64,000 nucleotides of DNA from Paraburkholderia megapolitana (GCF_007556815.1 NZ_CP041745.1:2829001-2893000); one strand, 5' to 3'. Shown: positions 1 to 9,860, numbered from the stretch's first letter. Made by a program: numbers and translations. The notes: generated by a model not told the origin, from the letters alone.

Positions 1-1556
1 TGCAAGTCCAGATCGTGTTCGAGCGTATGCAGCATTTCATCGTGCACGATGCCCGCTCGATGCATACGCAACAGTTCCGCGCGACCGGCGGCAACCGCCG
101 CCAGCACCACATCGTAGTGCGCACTGCGCGCCTCGGAGGGATACGCCTCTTCGTCCCGGTGCTCAGCGGTAATGCGCGCGCGATAGCTGTACTGCTCGAG
201 CAACCGCGGGTGAATCACGGTGCCGTCCGGTGCGTGCACGAGCGGCAGGATCGCAGCGAGCTGCGCGGCTTCGAGCCGCGCCCATGCCCCCGTTTCCGTC
301 AGATGATGCGAGGCTCGCGCGTCGCCGCCCGTGAGACCGACGAGGCGAATCAACGGACCGATCGTCGTACCCTGCAACAACACGGTCACGAGAATGACCG
401 CGAATGCGGCCACCAGAATCAGATCGCGGCCCGGCATCGCTTCCGGCAGCGACAACGCAATGGCGAGCGTCACGACCCCGCGCATGCCGGCCCAGCTCAC
501 GACCGTCGCCGCACGCCATTCGAAGGCACGCGGGACGCGCCGTACGATGCGCGGCAACAGCGCGCGCAACGCATCGACGCCGAACACCCAGACGAAGCGC
601 GACACGACGACAGCGCCGAGTACCGCGCCGACCGCGGGCGCAAAAGCGGCCATCACGTCGCCGATCCCGCCCAGGCGCACCATCACGCCGCGCAGCGACA
701 GCCCGATCAACACGAACACCAGCGCTTCGAGCAGAAACACGATGACCTGCCAGAATGCGGTGCCACGCGTGCGCACTGCCGCCGAGAACACTTCGTGCTG
801 ATGCCAGCCGAGCACCATCCCGCAGGTCACGGTGGCGATGACACCGGATACCCCGGCCAGATCGCCCGTGATATAGCTGCACCATCCCGCCATCACCGAT
901 GCAATGATGATGAGGTAATCGTCGTCGAGTACTCGCACGAGTAGCACGACCAGCATCCCGACAATCCATCCGACCGCGACGCCGCCCACCGCGAGCGTCG
1001 CGAAACTCAGCGTCGCGTGCTCGATGCTGAACACGCCGGTCAGCGCTGCGGCGACCGCGAAACGAAACAGCACGAGCCCGGCTGCGTCGTTGAGCAGGCT
1101 CTCGCCTTCGAGCAGCACCATCAACTGGCGCGGCAACGCGACCCGTTCGAGCACGGCCTTGGCGGCGACCGCATCGGGCGGCGAAACGATCGCCCCGAGC
1201 GCAAAGCATGCCGCCCACGGCAAGCCAGGTGCGGCCCAGTGCGCGACGACGCCGACCGCGAACGTCGTAAACGCCACGGCACCGACTGCGAGCAGCAGGA
1301 TGCCGCTCAGGTTGCGCTTGAAATCGTCCCATACGGAGAAGTACGCGCCGTCCATCAGCAGTGGCGGCAGGAACACGATCAGGACGAGATCCGGATCGAG
1401 GTTCACCGGCGGCAGGCCGGGTATAAACGCCATCGCAGCGCCGCCGACCAGTAGCGCGGCGGCGGGCGGCAGACGCAGGCGCTTCGCGACGAGTTCGAGA
1501 ACGATGATCGCAATCAACGACAGCAACACCAGCTTGAATGCCAGTACAGAAGACAT
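1..1556 (-). CDS. Na+/H+ antiporter, CPA1 family (3' end outside window)
   Basis: Inner-membrane monovalent cation/proton antiporter. The reverse strand reads an uninterrupted frame from ATG at 1554-1556 (MSSVLAFKLVLLSLIAII) to the window edge, 518 residues without a stop. It shows about a dozen hydrophobic segments and the CPA1 ion-binding stretch ALGAIVSPPDAVAA, with further motifs LLEGESLLNDAAGLVLFRFA and GMRGVVTLAIALSLP, then a hydrophilic C-terminal tail. CPA1 proteins of this type are about 530-550 residues, so only a short tail is missing. The cation preference (Na+ or K+) cannot be read from sequence. A TetR regulator lies just upstream in the same direction. Confidence 0.93.
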   Translation of the reverse strand, partial: MSSVLAFKLVLLSLIAIIVLELVAKRLRLPPAAALLVGGAAMAFIPGLPPVNLDPDLVLIVFLPPLLMDGAYFSVWDDFKRNLSGILLLAVGAVAFTTFAVGVVAHWAAPGLPWAACFALGAIVSPPDAVAAKAVLERVALPRQLMVLLEGESLLNDAAGLVLFRFAVAAALTGVFSIEHATLSFATLAVGGVAVGWIVGMLVVLLVRVLDDDYLIIIASVMAGWCSYITGDLAGVSGVIATVTCGMVLGWHQHEVFSAAVRTRGTAFWQVIVFLLEALVFVLIGLSLRGVMVRLGGIGDVMAAFAPAVGAVLGAVVVSRFVWVFGVDALRALLPRIVRRVPRAFEWRAATVVSWAGMRGVVTLAIALSLPEAMPGRDLILVAAFAVILVTVLLQGTTIGPLIRLVGLTGGDARASHHLTETGAWARLEAAQLAAILPLVHAPDGTVIHPRLLEQYSYRARITAEHRDEEAYPSEARSAHYDVVLAAVAAGRAELLRMHRAGIVHDEMLHTLEHDLDL

Positions 1557-1644
1557 GAAAGCGCCTGTTAGAAAAGAAAGATCGTATGCGGTCGCGTTAG
1601 GTCGTATTCGTCATTGCAGCGCGGTGGCCACGCACGATGCCCGT

Positions 1645-2271
1645 TCAACGCCCAATCTCCGCCATGCCCACCAGATAGCCGCGCACCGCGATCCACACGC
1701 GCTCGCGCAGCGACTGCGCATCGGTTTCCATGCGCTCGCCGGCGACATCGTTGATGCCGTGTGCAAGCGCGAGCACGTCCTGCGCTGCGGTTTCGCGATC
1801 CGTAATGGCCGGCGCATCGGGTCGACCGAGCGCTTCGACGATCACCCGATGCAGTTGCTGCGCCACATGCAGGTTGCGGTCGCCGAGCGGCAAACGACGT
1901 TCCTCGAAATCGATCACGCGAGCGAGCGCCGGTCGGCGCATCTGATGCGCAATCGCCGCGTCGATCAGGGCGCCGAGCACTGCCGCGCAGGTCGGCTCGG
2001 CAGCTGCACTGCGGGCCTGTTCGAGCAACGTGCCGGTCTCGCGCTCGATCAACGCCGCGGTCAACGCATCGCGATTCGGGAAGTACTGATACAGCGAACC
2101 GATGCTGACGCCCGCGCGCTCGGCCACCGCGTTGGTCGTGTAGCCGCTGGGGCCTTGCGTCTCCAGAATGCGGGCGGCGGCTTCGACGATCGCGTCGACG
2201 GTTGCCGCGGCGCGGCGCTGCAGCGGCGCCTTGCGGGGCGAGAGCGGGTTTTCTGGAGGCTTTGGCGTCAT
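1645..2271 (-). CDS. TetR/AcrR family transcriptional regulator
   Basis: One-component DNA-binding repressor of 208 residues. An N-terminal TetR helix-turn-helix covers about residues 24-70 (AAARILETQGPSGYTTNAVAERAGVSIGSLYQYF), followed by an all-helical ligand-binding and dimerisation domain without recognisable ligand residues. It lies about 90 bp upstream of the antiporter gene and reads in the same direction, so it may control that gene or itself. The DUF488 gene follows upstream, also on the minus strand. The inducer is unknown. Confidence 0.9.
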   Translation of the reverse strand: MTPKPPENPLSPRKAPLQRRAAATVDAIVEAAARILETQGPSGYTTNAVAERAGVSIGSLYQYFPNRDALTAALIERETGTLLEQARSAAAEPTCAAVLGALIDAAIAHQMRRPALARVIDFEERRLPLGDRNLHVAQQLHRVIVEALGRPDAPAITDRETAAQDVLALAHGINDVAGERMETDAQSLRERVWIAVRGYLVGMAEIGR

Positions 2272-2322
2272 GGTCGGATGCGGGATTTGAATATCACGGC
2301 AGGTGCGTAACGATCTTGTACA

Positions 2323-2706
2323 TCACACGATCGACGCGCCCCGCTCCGCCAGCATCTGGCGAAGAACGCCGCGATGGCAGTGATCTTCGTGCTCGCAGTA
2401 ACAACCGATCGAGAAATGTGCGGTGTGCGAGAGTACCGCAAGCAGGTCCAGCACCTTGCCGGCGTCGCCTTCCATCTCCGTGCGGAATTTGCGCGTGAAG
2501 GCTTTCCAGGCGGCGGCGTCCTCCGCCGCTTTCGCGTCGGCCACCAATGACGGGCTGGGCGAGAGGATCGGTAGCCAGACGTCGTAGTAGTTGCGCGAAC
2601 CGAACTCGCTTTTCGGCACGCCGCGTGGCGGCCGCCGCACGGTGCCGATGCGTACGCCTTCTGCCGGGGCGCGTGGCGAACCTAACCGGACGATGCTGAT
2701 GCTCAT
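2323..2706 (-). CDS. DUF488 family protein
   Basis: Cytoplasmic protein of 127 residues, the usual DUF488 length. The family signature is clear near the C-terminus: a Cys-rich stretch IGCYCEHEDHCHRGVLRQML (about residues 99-118), preceded by the aromatic-rich NYYDVWLPILSPSP segment. The biochemical role of DUF488 is not settled, although the conserved Cys/His cluster suggests metal or nucleic-acid related chemistry. The ATG at 2706 is preceded by a good ribosome-binding site (AAGGAAA). No operon partner is evident. Confidence 0.85.
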   Translation of the reverse strand: MSISIVRLGSPRAPAEGVRIGTVRRPPRGVPKSEFGSRNYYDVWLPILSPSPSLVADAKAAEDAAAWKAFTRKFRTEMEGDAGKVLDLLAVLSHTAHFSIGCYCEHEDHCHRGVLRQMLAERGASIV

Positions 2707-2960
2707 ACGCTGGTTTCCTTGTGATCGGGAGATGCTCCGTCGCCGCCGGGCGATGGCCTATCGTGCGACAGTAGCCGGCTTTATGCGCGATCGCAATCCG
2801 CACACGTGCGCCGCATAGACGAGCATGTTCACGGATCTGTCAGAAAACCCTCTAAAGAGAAGGCTCTAAAGCGCACATTGACCATCCGCACATCGGCGCA
2901 CTATCATGCCGATACGGCTAAAGGACAGACCTGCAGCCGCCAATCTCTTGAGGGAGCCTC

Positions 2961-3998
2961 ATGAGCACGTTGTCCAGGCGCTTCGATGCGCTCGTTTTCA
3001 TCGGTCGGTTTCAACCCCTGCATCGCGGTCACGTCGAAGTGCTGCGGCGCGCGTTGAGTCTCGCCACGCGAGTCTGCGTCTTGATCGGTTCGACCGATCG
3101 GCCGCGCACGATCAAAGATCCCTTTTCCTTCGACGAACGCCGTCAGATGATCACCTCGGTGCTCACGGACAGCGAACGCGAGCGCGTCATCATTTCGCCG
3201 GTGCAGGATTCGACCTACAACGATAGCGACTGGGTCCGCTGGGTACAGGATGCCGTCGCTACCGAACTCGGCGACGCGAGTAGCGCGAAAATCGGGCTGA
3301 TCGGTCACGAGAAAGACGGCTCGTCGTACTACCTGCGGATGTTCCCGCAGTGGGAACTGGTCGAAGTCGACGCATCCGAAGACATCTCGGCAACGGAAGT
3401 ACGCGAACAGTTGCTTGCGGAGCGCAGCAACAGTTTTGTTTCGTGGGCCGTGCCCGCACCGGTGTTCGAGTGGCTCGAACAGTTCCGCACCCAGCCCGAA
3501 TTCGCGCAGCTGAAAGCGGAAGCGGAATTTATCGCCGCATATCGCAAGGCGTGGGCCGCGGCGCCCTACCCGGTCACTTTCGTCACCGTCGATGCGCTCG
3601 TCGTGCACTCGGGCCACATCCTGCTCGTGCGCCGCCGCAGCGAACCGGGACGCGGGCTATGGGCGCTGCCGGGCGGCTTCGTCAATCAGGACGAGCGACT
3701 CGAAACCGCGTGCGTTCGCGAATTGCGCGAAGAAACCGGCCTCAAGCTGCCGGAGCCCGTGATTCGCGGCTCGCTCAAAGACCGTCAGGTGTTCGATCAC
3801 CCGCAGCGCTCGCTGCGTGGCCGCACGATCACGCATGCGTTCCTGTTCAGCTTTCCGGTCGGCGACCTGCCGCGCGTGAAGGGCGGCGACGATGCGGACA
3901 AGGCGCGCTGGGTACCGCTCAACGTGTTCGCGCGCATGCGCAACGTCATGTTCGAGGATCACTTCGACATCGCCTATCACTTTCTGGGGAAACTCTGA
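2961..3998 (+). CDS. nadM: Bifunctional nicotinamide-nucleotide adenylyltransferase / Nudix hydrolase
   Basis: Cytoplasmic NAD-salvage enzyme of 345 residues that adenylates NMN to NAD+ (N-terminal half) and carries a C-terminal Nudix domain, typically active on ADP-ribose or related nucleotides. Visible motifs are the nucleotidyltransferase GRFQPLHRGH at residues 15-24 and an ISATEVREQL segment near 138, then a Nudix box from about 233 (GGFVNQDERLETACVRELRE followed by ETGL). The length matches bacterial NadM-Nudix fusions. The start ATG follows a GAGG-type ribosome-binding site. It is followed 59 bp later by nadV in the same direction; together they form the two-step nicotinamide to NMN to NAD+ route. 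Confidence 0.95.
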   Translation: MSTLSRRFDALVFIGRFQPLHRGHVEVLRRALSLATRVCVLIGSTDRPRTIKDPFSFDERRQMITSVLTDSERERVIISPVQDSTYNDSDWVRWVQDAVATELGDASSAKIGLIGHEKDGSSYYLRMFPQWELVEVDASEDISATEVREQLLAERSNSFVSWAVPAPVFEWLEQFRTQPEFAQLKAEAEFIAAYRKAWAAAPYPVTFVTVDALVVHSGHILLVRRRSEPGRGLWALPGGFVNQDERLETACVRELREETGLKLPEPVIRGSLKDRQVFDHPQRSLRGRTITHAFLFSFPVGDLPRVKGGDDADKARWVPLNVFARMRNVMFEDHFDIAYHFLGKL

Positions 3999-4007
3999 TT
4001 CATTCAC

Positions 4008-4028
4008 CCGCCGGGATAGACCCGGCGG
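4008..4028 (+). terminator. Intercistronic hairpin between nadM and nadV
   Basis: Perfect inverted repeat with 8-bp arms (CCGCCGGG / CCCGGCGG) around a 5-base loop, in the 59-bp gap between two co-directional genes. It has no T-tract, so it is more likely an RNA-stabilising or attenuating hairpin than a full terminator. The call rests on sequence symmetry only. Confidence 0.55.
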
Positions 4029-4057
4029 TACATCAACGGCCTAGAGGAGCTCTAGCC

Positions 4058-5491
4058 ATGCAAGCCACCACCGGCAGTCTCGCGTCGATCCTGTCCAATC
4101 CGATCCTCAACACGGATTCGTACAAGGCGTCCCACTTTCTTCAATACCCGCCCGAAGCGTCCGCGATGTTTTCGTACATCGAATCGCGCGGCGGACGATA
4201 TGAGCGCACGCTGTTTTTCGGCCTGCAAATGCTGCTGAAAGAATATCTGTGCCGTCCGATCACGAACGAGATGATCGACGAAGCGAAGACCTTCTTCGCC
4301 GCGCACGGCGAACCGTTCAACGAAGCAGGCTGGCGCCACATCGTGAAGCAATACGATGGCTATCTGCCGGTGCGGATTCGGGCGGTCGCCGAAGGATCGG
4401 TGGTGCCGACGCATAACGTGCTCGTTACCGTCGAATGCGACGATCCGGCCGTGTTCTGGCTCGCGTCGTATCTCGAGACGATGCTGCTGCGCGTCTGGTA
4501 TCCGGTCACCGTAGCGACGCAGAGCTGGCATCTGCGGCAAACGATCCGCGGTTTCCTCGCTAAAACCAGCGACGATCTTTCGCAACTGCCATTCAAGCTG
4601 CACGACTTCGGCGCGCGTGGTGTGTCGAGTGCGGAGTCGGCGGCGATCGGCGGCGCGGCGCATCTGGTTAGCTTCATGGGTTCGGATACGGTGCTCGGTG
4701 TGGTCGCCGCGAATCGCTACTACAACGAACCAATGGCCGCGTTCTCCGTGCCCGCTGCCGAGCACAGCACGATCACGTCGTGGGGCCGGCCGCGCGAGGT
4801 GGATGCGTATCGCAACATGCTGCGGCAGTTCGGCCGCGAAGGCACGATCGTCTCGGTCGTGTCCGACTCGTACGATCTGTTCGCCGCACTCGACATGTGG
4901 GGCACGCAGCTCAAGCAGGACGTGATCGAATCGGGTGCCACGCTCGTAATCCGCCCCGACTCCGGCGATCCGCTCACGATCGTGCTGGCCACCGTCCGCG
5001 CGCTCGATGCAACATTTGGCTCGACGCTAAACAGCAAGGCGCGGCGCGTGCTCAATCACGTTCGTGTGATCCAGGGCGACGGCGTCAACGCTACATCGAT
5101 CGAAGCGATTCTCAGCGCGCTCGACGATGCCGGCTATGCCGCCGACAACCTCGTCTTCGGAATGGGCGGCGCGCTGTTGCAGCAGGTCGATCGCGACACG
5201 CAGCGCTTCGCGATGAAATGCTCCGCCGTCCGACTCGGTGATACGTGGCAAGGCGTCTACAAGGACCCCGTGACCGATGCGGGCAAGCGTTCGAAGAAGG
5301 GTCGGTTGACGCTATTGCGCCACCGCCGCACCGGCGAGTATCGGACCATTGAATTGCCGCTTGCGTGGGACGACAGGCGGATGGAGGACGACTGGGAAGA
5401 CGCGCTTGTCACGGTGTTCGAAGCGGGCCGGCTGCTCGTCGATACGACGTTTGCCGAGGTGCGCGCTCGTGCGCATGCGGACGAAGGCTGA
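4058..5491 (+). CDS. nadV: Nicotinamide phosphoribosyltransferase
   Basis: Cytoplasmic NAMPT-type enzyme of 477 residues that makes NMN from nicotinamide and PRPP. Family features are NTDSYKASHFLQYPP near the N-terminus, the PRPP/nicotinamide-site stretch LHDFGARGVSSAESAAIGG, and the phosphate-binding RPDSGDP motif. The frame is open far upstream, but ATG 4058 fits the family N-terminus and has a GAGGAGC ribosome-binding site. It follows nadM, so the pair gives deamidation-independent nicotinamide recycling as in other proteobacteria with NadV. No NrtR or NadQ regulator gene is adjacent. Confidence 0.95.
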   Translation: MQATTGSLASILSNPILNTDSYKASHFLQYPPEASAMFSYIESRGGRYERTLFFGLQMLLKEYLCRPITNEMIDEAKTFFAAHGEPFNEAGWRHIVKQYDGYLPVRIRAVAEGSVVPTHNVLVTVECDDPAVFWLASYLETMLLRVWYPVTVATQSWHLRQTIRGFLAKTSDDLSQLPFKLHDFGARGVSSAESAAIGGAAHLVSFMGSDTVLGVVAANRYYNEPMAAFSVPAAEHSTITSWGRPREVDAYRNMLRQFGREGTIVSVVSDSYDLFAALDMWGTQLKQDVIESGATLVIRPDSGDPLTIVLATVRALDATFGSTLNSKARRVLNHVRVIQGDGVNATSIEAILSALDDAGYAADNLVFGMGGALLQQVDRDTQRFAMKCSAVRLGDTWQGVYKDPVTDAGKRSKKGRLTLLRHRRTGEYRTIELPLAWDDRRMEDDWEDALVTVFEAGRLLVDTTFAEVRARAHADEG

Positions 5492-5583
5492 GATCGCCTC
5501 AATTGCAATCGTCACAAACCGCCCCTATAGTGGCAAGCAACTTAACGGTTCCGGTCCAGCTTGAGAGGTTGTCGGCATGATTC

Positions 5584-6207
5584 ATGTTAGACACCTCTGC
5601 TTTTGTCGAAGGACTGCTGCTTGGCGCCGGCCTGTTCACCTCGGTGGGTCCGAAAGACGCGTTCGTCATCAGACGTTCGCTGGCGGGCCGGCATCTACTG
5701 CTTATCGTGGCGGTCTGTGCGGGCAGTGATGCACTGCTGATCGCACTCGGTGCCGGCGGTTTCTCCGCACTACTCGCCCGCCATCCGCTCCTGCTCTCTG
5801 TCGCTCTATGGAGCGGCATCGGTTATCTCGTCTGCCATGGGTTGCTTGCGCTGCGCGCGGCTATTGCCGGCCACCATCATGCCGACGGCGACGCTACGCC
5901 CGCACGCAATGCATTTCTGCAAACGCTGATGGCCACGGCCGCTGTCTCGCTGCTCAATCCCTACGCGTGGGTCGATACCGTGCTCGTGGTCGGCTCGATT
6001 GCGGCGAGCAAGCCGGGGGGCGCTCGCTGGCCGTTCATGCTCGGTGCGATCGTCGCGTCGTTTGCCTGGTTCTGCGGTTTGACGAGCTTTTCGCACGCGT
6101 TTCGCCGGCTATTTTCTAGTGCTATCGCGTGGCGGGCACTCGATGCGTTTGTCGCCGTGATGATGTTCGGCATGGCCGTGCATCTGGCTACGGCACGTTT
6201 GCAGTAG
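5584..6207 (+). CDS. LysE family amino-acid exporter
   Basis: Inner-membrane exporter of 207 residues with about six hydrophobic segments. The LysE/ArgO hallmarks are the early GAGLFTSVGPKDAFVIRR motif (residues 14-31) and the central SLLNPYAWVDTVLVVG stretch with the conserved Asn-Pro. Length and motif order match LysE-type exporters of basic amino acids; the substrate (Lys or Arg) is not determinable here. It follows nadV by 92 bp and converges on the VC0807-like gene. Confidence 0.9.
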   Translation: MLDTSAFVEGLLLGAGLFTSVGPKDAFVIRRSLAGRHLLLIVAVCAGSDALLIALGAGGFSALLARHPLLLSVALWSGIGYLVCHGLLALRAAIAGHHHADGDATPARNAFLQTLMATAAVSLLNPYAWVDTVLVVGSIAASKPGGARWPFMLGAIVASFAWFCGLTSFSHAFRRLFSSAIAWRALDAFVAVMMFGMAVHLATARLQ

Positions 6208-6238
6208 CCCCGCGGTCAGTGCGCGCTCGTTGCACGGT

Positions 6239-6877
6239 CTAGTCGTCCAGTCCGCCCGCGCGCTGTTGCACGCTGTGCCGATACGATCGCCGCTGCCAGA
6301 TCGTCCAGAGCATGAGCCCGCCAAAGACGACATACCGGATCAGCGCCGACGCGATCGCCGCGTGTTGCCGGTCGGTCCATGTCAATGCGACCCAGCTTCT
6401 CATGACGTTTTCGACGATCAGTCCAACGCCCCAGACGATCGTCATATGCCGGACCATTCCTGCCAGCTCGGGTCGCTCGCGCCAGCGCCGCTCGAAGCGG
6501 ATCGCCCCGTTTGCACTTTCGCGCGCGAACGTCGAGCGTGCAAGGTAGTACACCATCGGCCGGGGTAGCAGCAGAGAAACCAGAAACGCCACGCCGATCA
6601 TGCCCGACACCATCGGGTCGCCCGCGGCATGCATGGCCGGCCAGTCGACGAAGGCCATCACCAGCAGAGACAGCGCGATGCCCGCCAGCACGACCGCACT
6701 CAACGCATCGAAATGCCGCAGGCGCACCAGATCCCACGTGATCCACGCGAGTAGCGGCACCGCCGACGCGACCAGCGCGCCGACGTATCCCCAATGCGGA
6801 AACGCGAGGTGGTACGCAAGCCACGGCAAGACCAGGTTGACGCCCAGCGCGGACAGATAACGCAATGGGTTCTTCAT
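6239..6877 (-). CDS. VC0807-family integral membrane protein
   Basis: Integral membrane protein of 212 residues with about six predicted hydrophobic helices, beginning LRYLSALGVNLVLPWLAYHLA. The pattern and length fit the VC0807-like family of uncharacterised proteobacterial membrane proteins (recalled, not searched). A soluble loop rich in Arg and Glu (RFERRWRERPELAGMVRHM) lies in the middle. No function is assigned. It is convergent with the LysE exporter and about 90 bp downstream of the MHS transporter gene on the same strand. Confidence 0.7.
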   Translation of the reverse strand: MKNPLRYLSALGVNLVLPWLAYHLAFPHWGYVGALVASAVPLLAWITWDLVRLRHFDALSAVVLAGIALSLLVMAFVDWPAMHAAGDPMVSGMIGVAFLVSLLLPRPMVYYLARSTFARESANGAIRFERRWRERPELAGMVRHMTIVWGVGLIVENVMRSWVALTWTDRQHAAIASALIRYVVFGGLMLWTIWQRRSYRHSVQQRAGGLDD

Positions 6878-6968
6878 AAGTCCCGTGTGCTGCTCTGGAA
6901 GACAACGTTAGCGTCGTGCCCGAAAGCCGTGCGGCACGTGTCGCTGCGAGTTCAACAACGCCGTTGCG

Positions 6969-8285
6969 TCAGATGCTTGCAGCACCGCGCCGGATCGGCG
7001 CAGTTTCGTTTGCCATCATCCCCGCTCCTATGCAGATCGCAGTCGTAACGAGCAAATACCCGGTCGGCGCCATCGGATTGCCGGTGGCCCCGATCAGCCA
7101 CGTGATGATGCTTTGCGCCGTACCGCCGAACAGCGACACCGCAACGGCATAGACAATCGAAAAACCGGTCGAGCGAACTCGCGTCGGAAAACTCTCGGCG
7201 ATCAGAATGATCAGTGCAGCACCGCTCATGCCATGCAGCGCGGAAAGCACCGCAAGCGTGATGAGAAATACCGCGGGTGTCGGTTGGGACACGATCAGGT
7301 GCAGTGCCGGAAAAATCAGCAGAAGCAGGAGCACGCGTGGCCAGATCAACACCGGTTTGCGTCCAATCGAATCGGAAAGACGCCCTCCCACGAGACACCC
7401 TGCTGCAAGCGTAGCGCCCGTCGTCAACGTCGCGAGCATCGCGATGCTGCCCGGCAAATGCAGTTCGGTCAGCGCAAACGTCGTCATGTAGTTGAGGAAG
7501 TACTGCGTAATCGTGCTGCCGAGCAGAATCAAAAGACCAATCACGATCGGGCGGCGATGCTGCGTATTCAGTTCGCGCAGGATCTCGCGTGTCGAAGCAG
7601 GTGCGCCGTGCGAGTCGATGGTGTCCGACAGGCGGCGGCGAATATAGATGCCGATAGGCAGCACCAGCAACCCGAACACGAAAGGCACACGCCACCCCCA
7701 CGAATACAGTTGCGATTCCGATAGCAGCATCGTCAGCACAAATCCCGCGAGCCCGGCCGCGACCGCCGCGAACCCTTGAGTCGCAACCTGCCAGCAGGCG
7801 TACGTGCCGCGCCGCTCGATCGGTGCGGCCTCGAGCAGATAGGTGGTAGCGGGCCCCGCCTCACCGCCCCACGCGAGCCCTTGCACAAGCCGCGTACACA
7901 CGAGCAGGATCGGCGCCGCCATACCAATCGATTCGTAACCAGGCAGCACGGCGATCGCGCCGGTGCCGACAGTCATCATCAGCAGCGTCAGCATCATGGC
8001 CGGCTTGCGACCCGCGCGATCCGCATAGGCGCCGATCAGTACCGCACCGAGCGGTCGCACGATAAAGCCGAGCCCGAACACCGAGACCGACAACAACAGG
8101 CTCATGAACGCGCTCTTGGTCGGGAAGAACGCGTGTCCGATCATCACGGCGAAAGTCGCGTAAGTGCCGAAGTCGAAGAATTCGACTGCGTTACCGAGCG
8201 CGACTGCGACCACGCTGCGACGCGCATCCGTGCGGGACGCCACGCTACCGGTTTCGGTCATCGCGGGTCGAAGCGTGTTTTCCAT
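6969..8285 (-). CDS. MFS transporter, metabolite:H+ symporter (MHS) type
   Basis: Proton-coupled importer of 438 residues with 12 hydrophobic segments. The MHS-type signature after TM1-2 (GNAVEFFDFGTYATFAVMIG), the RPLGAVLIGAYADRAGRKPAMML loop and the later ...GGRLSDSIGRKPVL loop are visible. The ATG at 8285 is preferred over one six bases upstream because GAAGGA lies 5 bases before it. It lies 57 bp downstream of an amidase gene in the same direction and probably imports an organic acid or amide substrate or product of that enzyme. Confidence 0.88.
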   Translation of the reverse strand: MENTLRPAMTETGSVASRTDARRSVVAVALGNAVEFFDFGTYATFAVMIGHAFFPTKSAFMSLLLSVSVFGLGFIVRPLGAVLIGAYADRAGRKPAMMLTLLMMTVGTGAIAVLPGYESIGMAAPILLVCTRLVQGLAWGGEAGPATTYLLEAAPIERRGTYACWQVATQGFAAVAAGLAGFVLTMLLSESQLYSWGWRVPFVFGLLVLPIGIYIRRRLSDTIDSHGAPASTREILRELNTQHRRPIVIGLLILLGSTITQYFLNYMTTFALTELHLPGSIAMLATLTTGATLAAGCLVGGRLSDSIGRKPVLIWPRVLLLLLIFPALHLIVSQPTPAVFLITLAVLSALHGMSGAALIILIAESFPTRVRSTGFSIVYAVAVSLFGGTAQSIITWLIGATGNPMAPTGYLLVTTAICIGAGMMANETAPIRRGAASI

Positions 8286-8342
8286 GGGCATCCTTCATCG
8301 GGAAACAACGACGCGGAACTTCGCTACACATCGGCAACGCGC

Positions 8343-9734
8343 TCAGGCGGGTGGCACGGGCCAGCGCGGCATTGCTCCGCGCCAGTTTTCGTATGCCTTG
8401 CCGATCTGCAGCACCAACCGGTCTGCGAAACGTGGGCCGACGATCTGAAGGCCGATTGGCATGTCGTTCGACGTGTACCCGCAGTTGATCGAGAGCGCCG
8501 GCTGTTCGCCCATGTTCCAGGGCAAGGTAAAGCCGATGTGCTCGAACGGACGTAGCGGATCGTTGATTGGGCTGGCCCATTCCGCGGGGAAACTGCTTAT
8601 CGGGTTGACCGGTGACAAGATAGCGTCCACGTCCTGGAACGGCCGGGCCGCGGCGGCGCGAATCTCGAAGGTTCGATTGAAGCTGCGGATTGCCTCGACA
8701 CCGGAAACGGCCGCGCCCTGTCCCGCCCATTCGAGTATGTACGGCAGTATTCGCGCGCGCCGATCTTCCGGCAGTTTTTCCAGATCGCCGAGCAACCGGG
8801 CCTGAAAAAAGCGGTCGATTCCGTCGAGCATCTCGCGATTGAGCACCGGCGCAACCGGAACGATCACGGCACCGTGTTGAGCAAACAACTCTGCGGCGGC
8901 TTGCACTGCCGCCACCACCTCGGCTTCGGGCGCGAGCCCGCAACCTGCCTCCAGCATCAGCCCGATGCGCATGCCACGAACGTCCGCCGCGTCGATTGTC
9001 CAGTCGATCGCTTCGTATGGCAGGCTGGTCGCATCGCGCGAGTCCGGGAGGGACAGGAATTGCATCAGCAGCGCGCAGTCGTCGATGGTCCGGGTCATCG
9101 GACCCGCGCAGCGCCCGATGTAATACGGGTCGATCGGGACGCGGCCATGCGATGGCTTCAATCCGACGAGACCGCACAATCCGGCCGGCAACCTGATCGA
9201 GCCGCCGATGTCGGTGCCGACGTGGAATGGTCCATAGCTCGCCGCTGCCGCAGCGGCGGCACCGCTGCTCGAGCCGCCCGGGTTCATCGTGAGTCGCCAC
9301 GGGTTCCGTGTGAGTCCGTGCATGCTCGACATCCCCGACGTCAGCATGCCGTAATCCGGGTTGGTCGTTTTGCCGATCAAGACCGCGCCGGCTTCGCGCA
9401 AGCGCATCGCGATCGGCGCGTCTACCGTAGCAGGCGTTAACACCGTTGCAGCCGAGCCTTGCGGTACCGGATCGCCTTCAGTGGCAATCAGTTCCTTGAT
9501 CGTTACCGGAATCCCATCTATTGGGCTAAGCGGTATGCCTGCTGCCCAGCGTTGCGTAGCAGCTGCCGCCTGAGTACGAACACGTTGCGGATCGAAGCGG
9601 TATAGCGCATTGATATGCGGCTCCCAGCACGCGATATGGCCAAGTAGCGCCTCGGCGTAGTCGGCCGGTGTCAGGCTGCGCTCGCTAAAGCGCTGGGCAA
9701 GCGCGACGGCCGTTAGATCGTATAACTCTGGCAT
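8343..9734 (-). CDS. Amidase, amidase-signature family
   Basis: Cytoplasmic hydrolase of 463 residues that cleaves a carboxamide. The Ser-cisSer-Lys triad of the amidase-signature family is visible: Lys80 in PVTIKELIA, the Ser155-157 cluster in NPGGSSSGAAAAAA, and the nucleophile Ser179 in GTDIGGSIRLPAGLCGLVG. The frame continues 29 codons upstream to a TTG without a ribosome-binding site, so the ATG at 9734 (MPELYDLTAVALAQRF, preceded by GGAG) is preferred. It probably forms an operon with the MHS transporter and is divergent from a LuxR-type regulator. The substrate is unknown. Confidence 0.9.
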   Translation of the reverse strand: MPELYDLTAVALAQRFSERSLTPADYAEALLGHIACWEPHINALYRFDPQRVRTQAAAATQRWAAGIPLSPIDGIPVTIKELIATEGDPVPQGSAATVLTPATVDAPIAMRLREAGAVLIGKTTNPDYGMLTSGMSSMHGLTRNPWRLTMNPGGSSSGAAAAAAASYGPFHVGTDIGGSIRLPAGLCGLVGLKPSHGRVPIDPYYIGRCAGPMTRTIDDCALLMQFLSLPDSRDATSLPYEAIDWTIDAADVRGMRIGLMLEAGCGLAPEAEVVAAVQAAAELFAQHGAVIVPVAPVLNREMLDGIDRFFQARLLGDLEKLPEDRRARILPYILEWAGQGAAVSGVEAIRSFNRTFEIRAAAARPFQDVDAILSPVNPISSFPAEWASPINDPLRPFEHIGFTLPWNMGEQPALSINCGYTSNDMPIGLQIVGPRFADRLVLQIGKAYENWRGAMPRWPVPPA

Positions 9735-9860
9735 GTTCTCGAACTCCGATCGGCATTTCTCCAGAAGTCTGCGCGATGTCTCTTTTCGTAGCAAGGCTCT
9801 CTTTTTATCGCCGTTATTCAATGCGAAGCCCCGTTTTTTAGTGCGCGGTATGGCGCGTTA

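Noticed and set aside
163..1332. Long open frames on both strands across the antiporter gene
   Set aside because: They lack any protein family signal and are explained as high-GC shadows of the CPA1 antiporter frame, which shows clear motifs.
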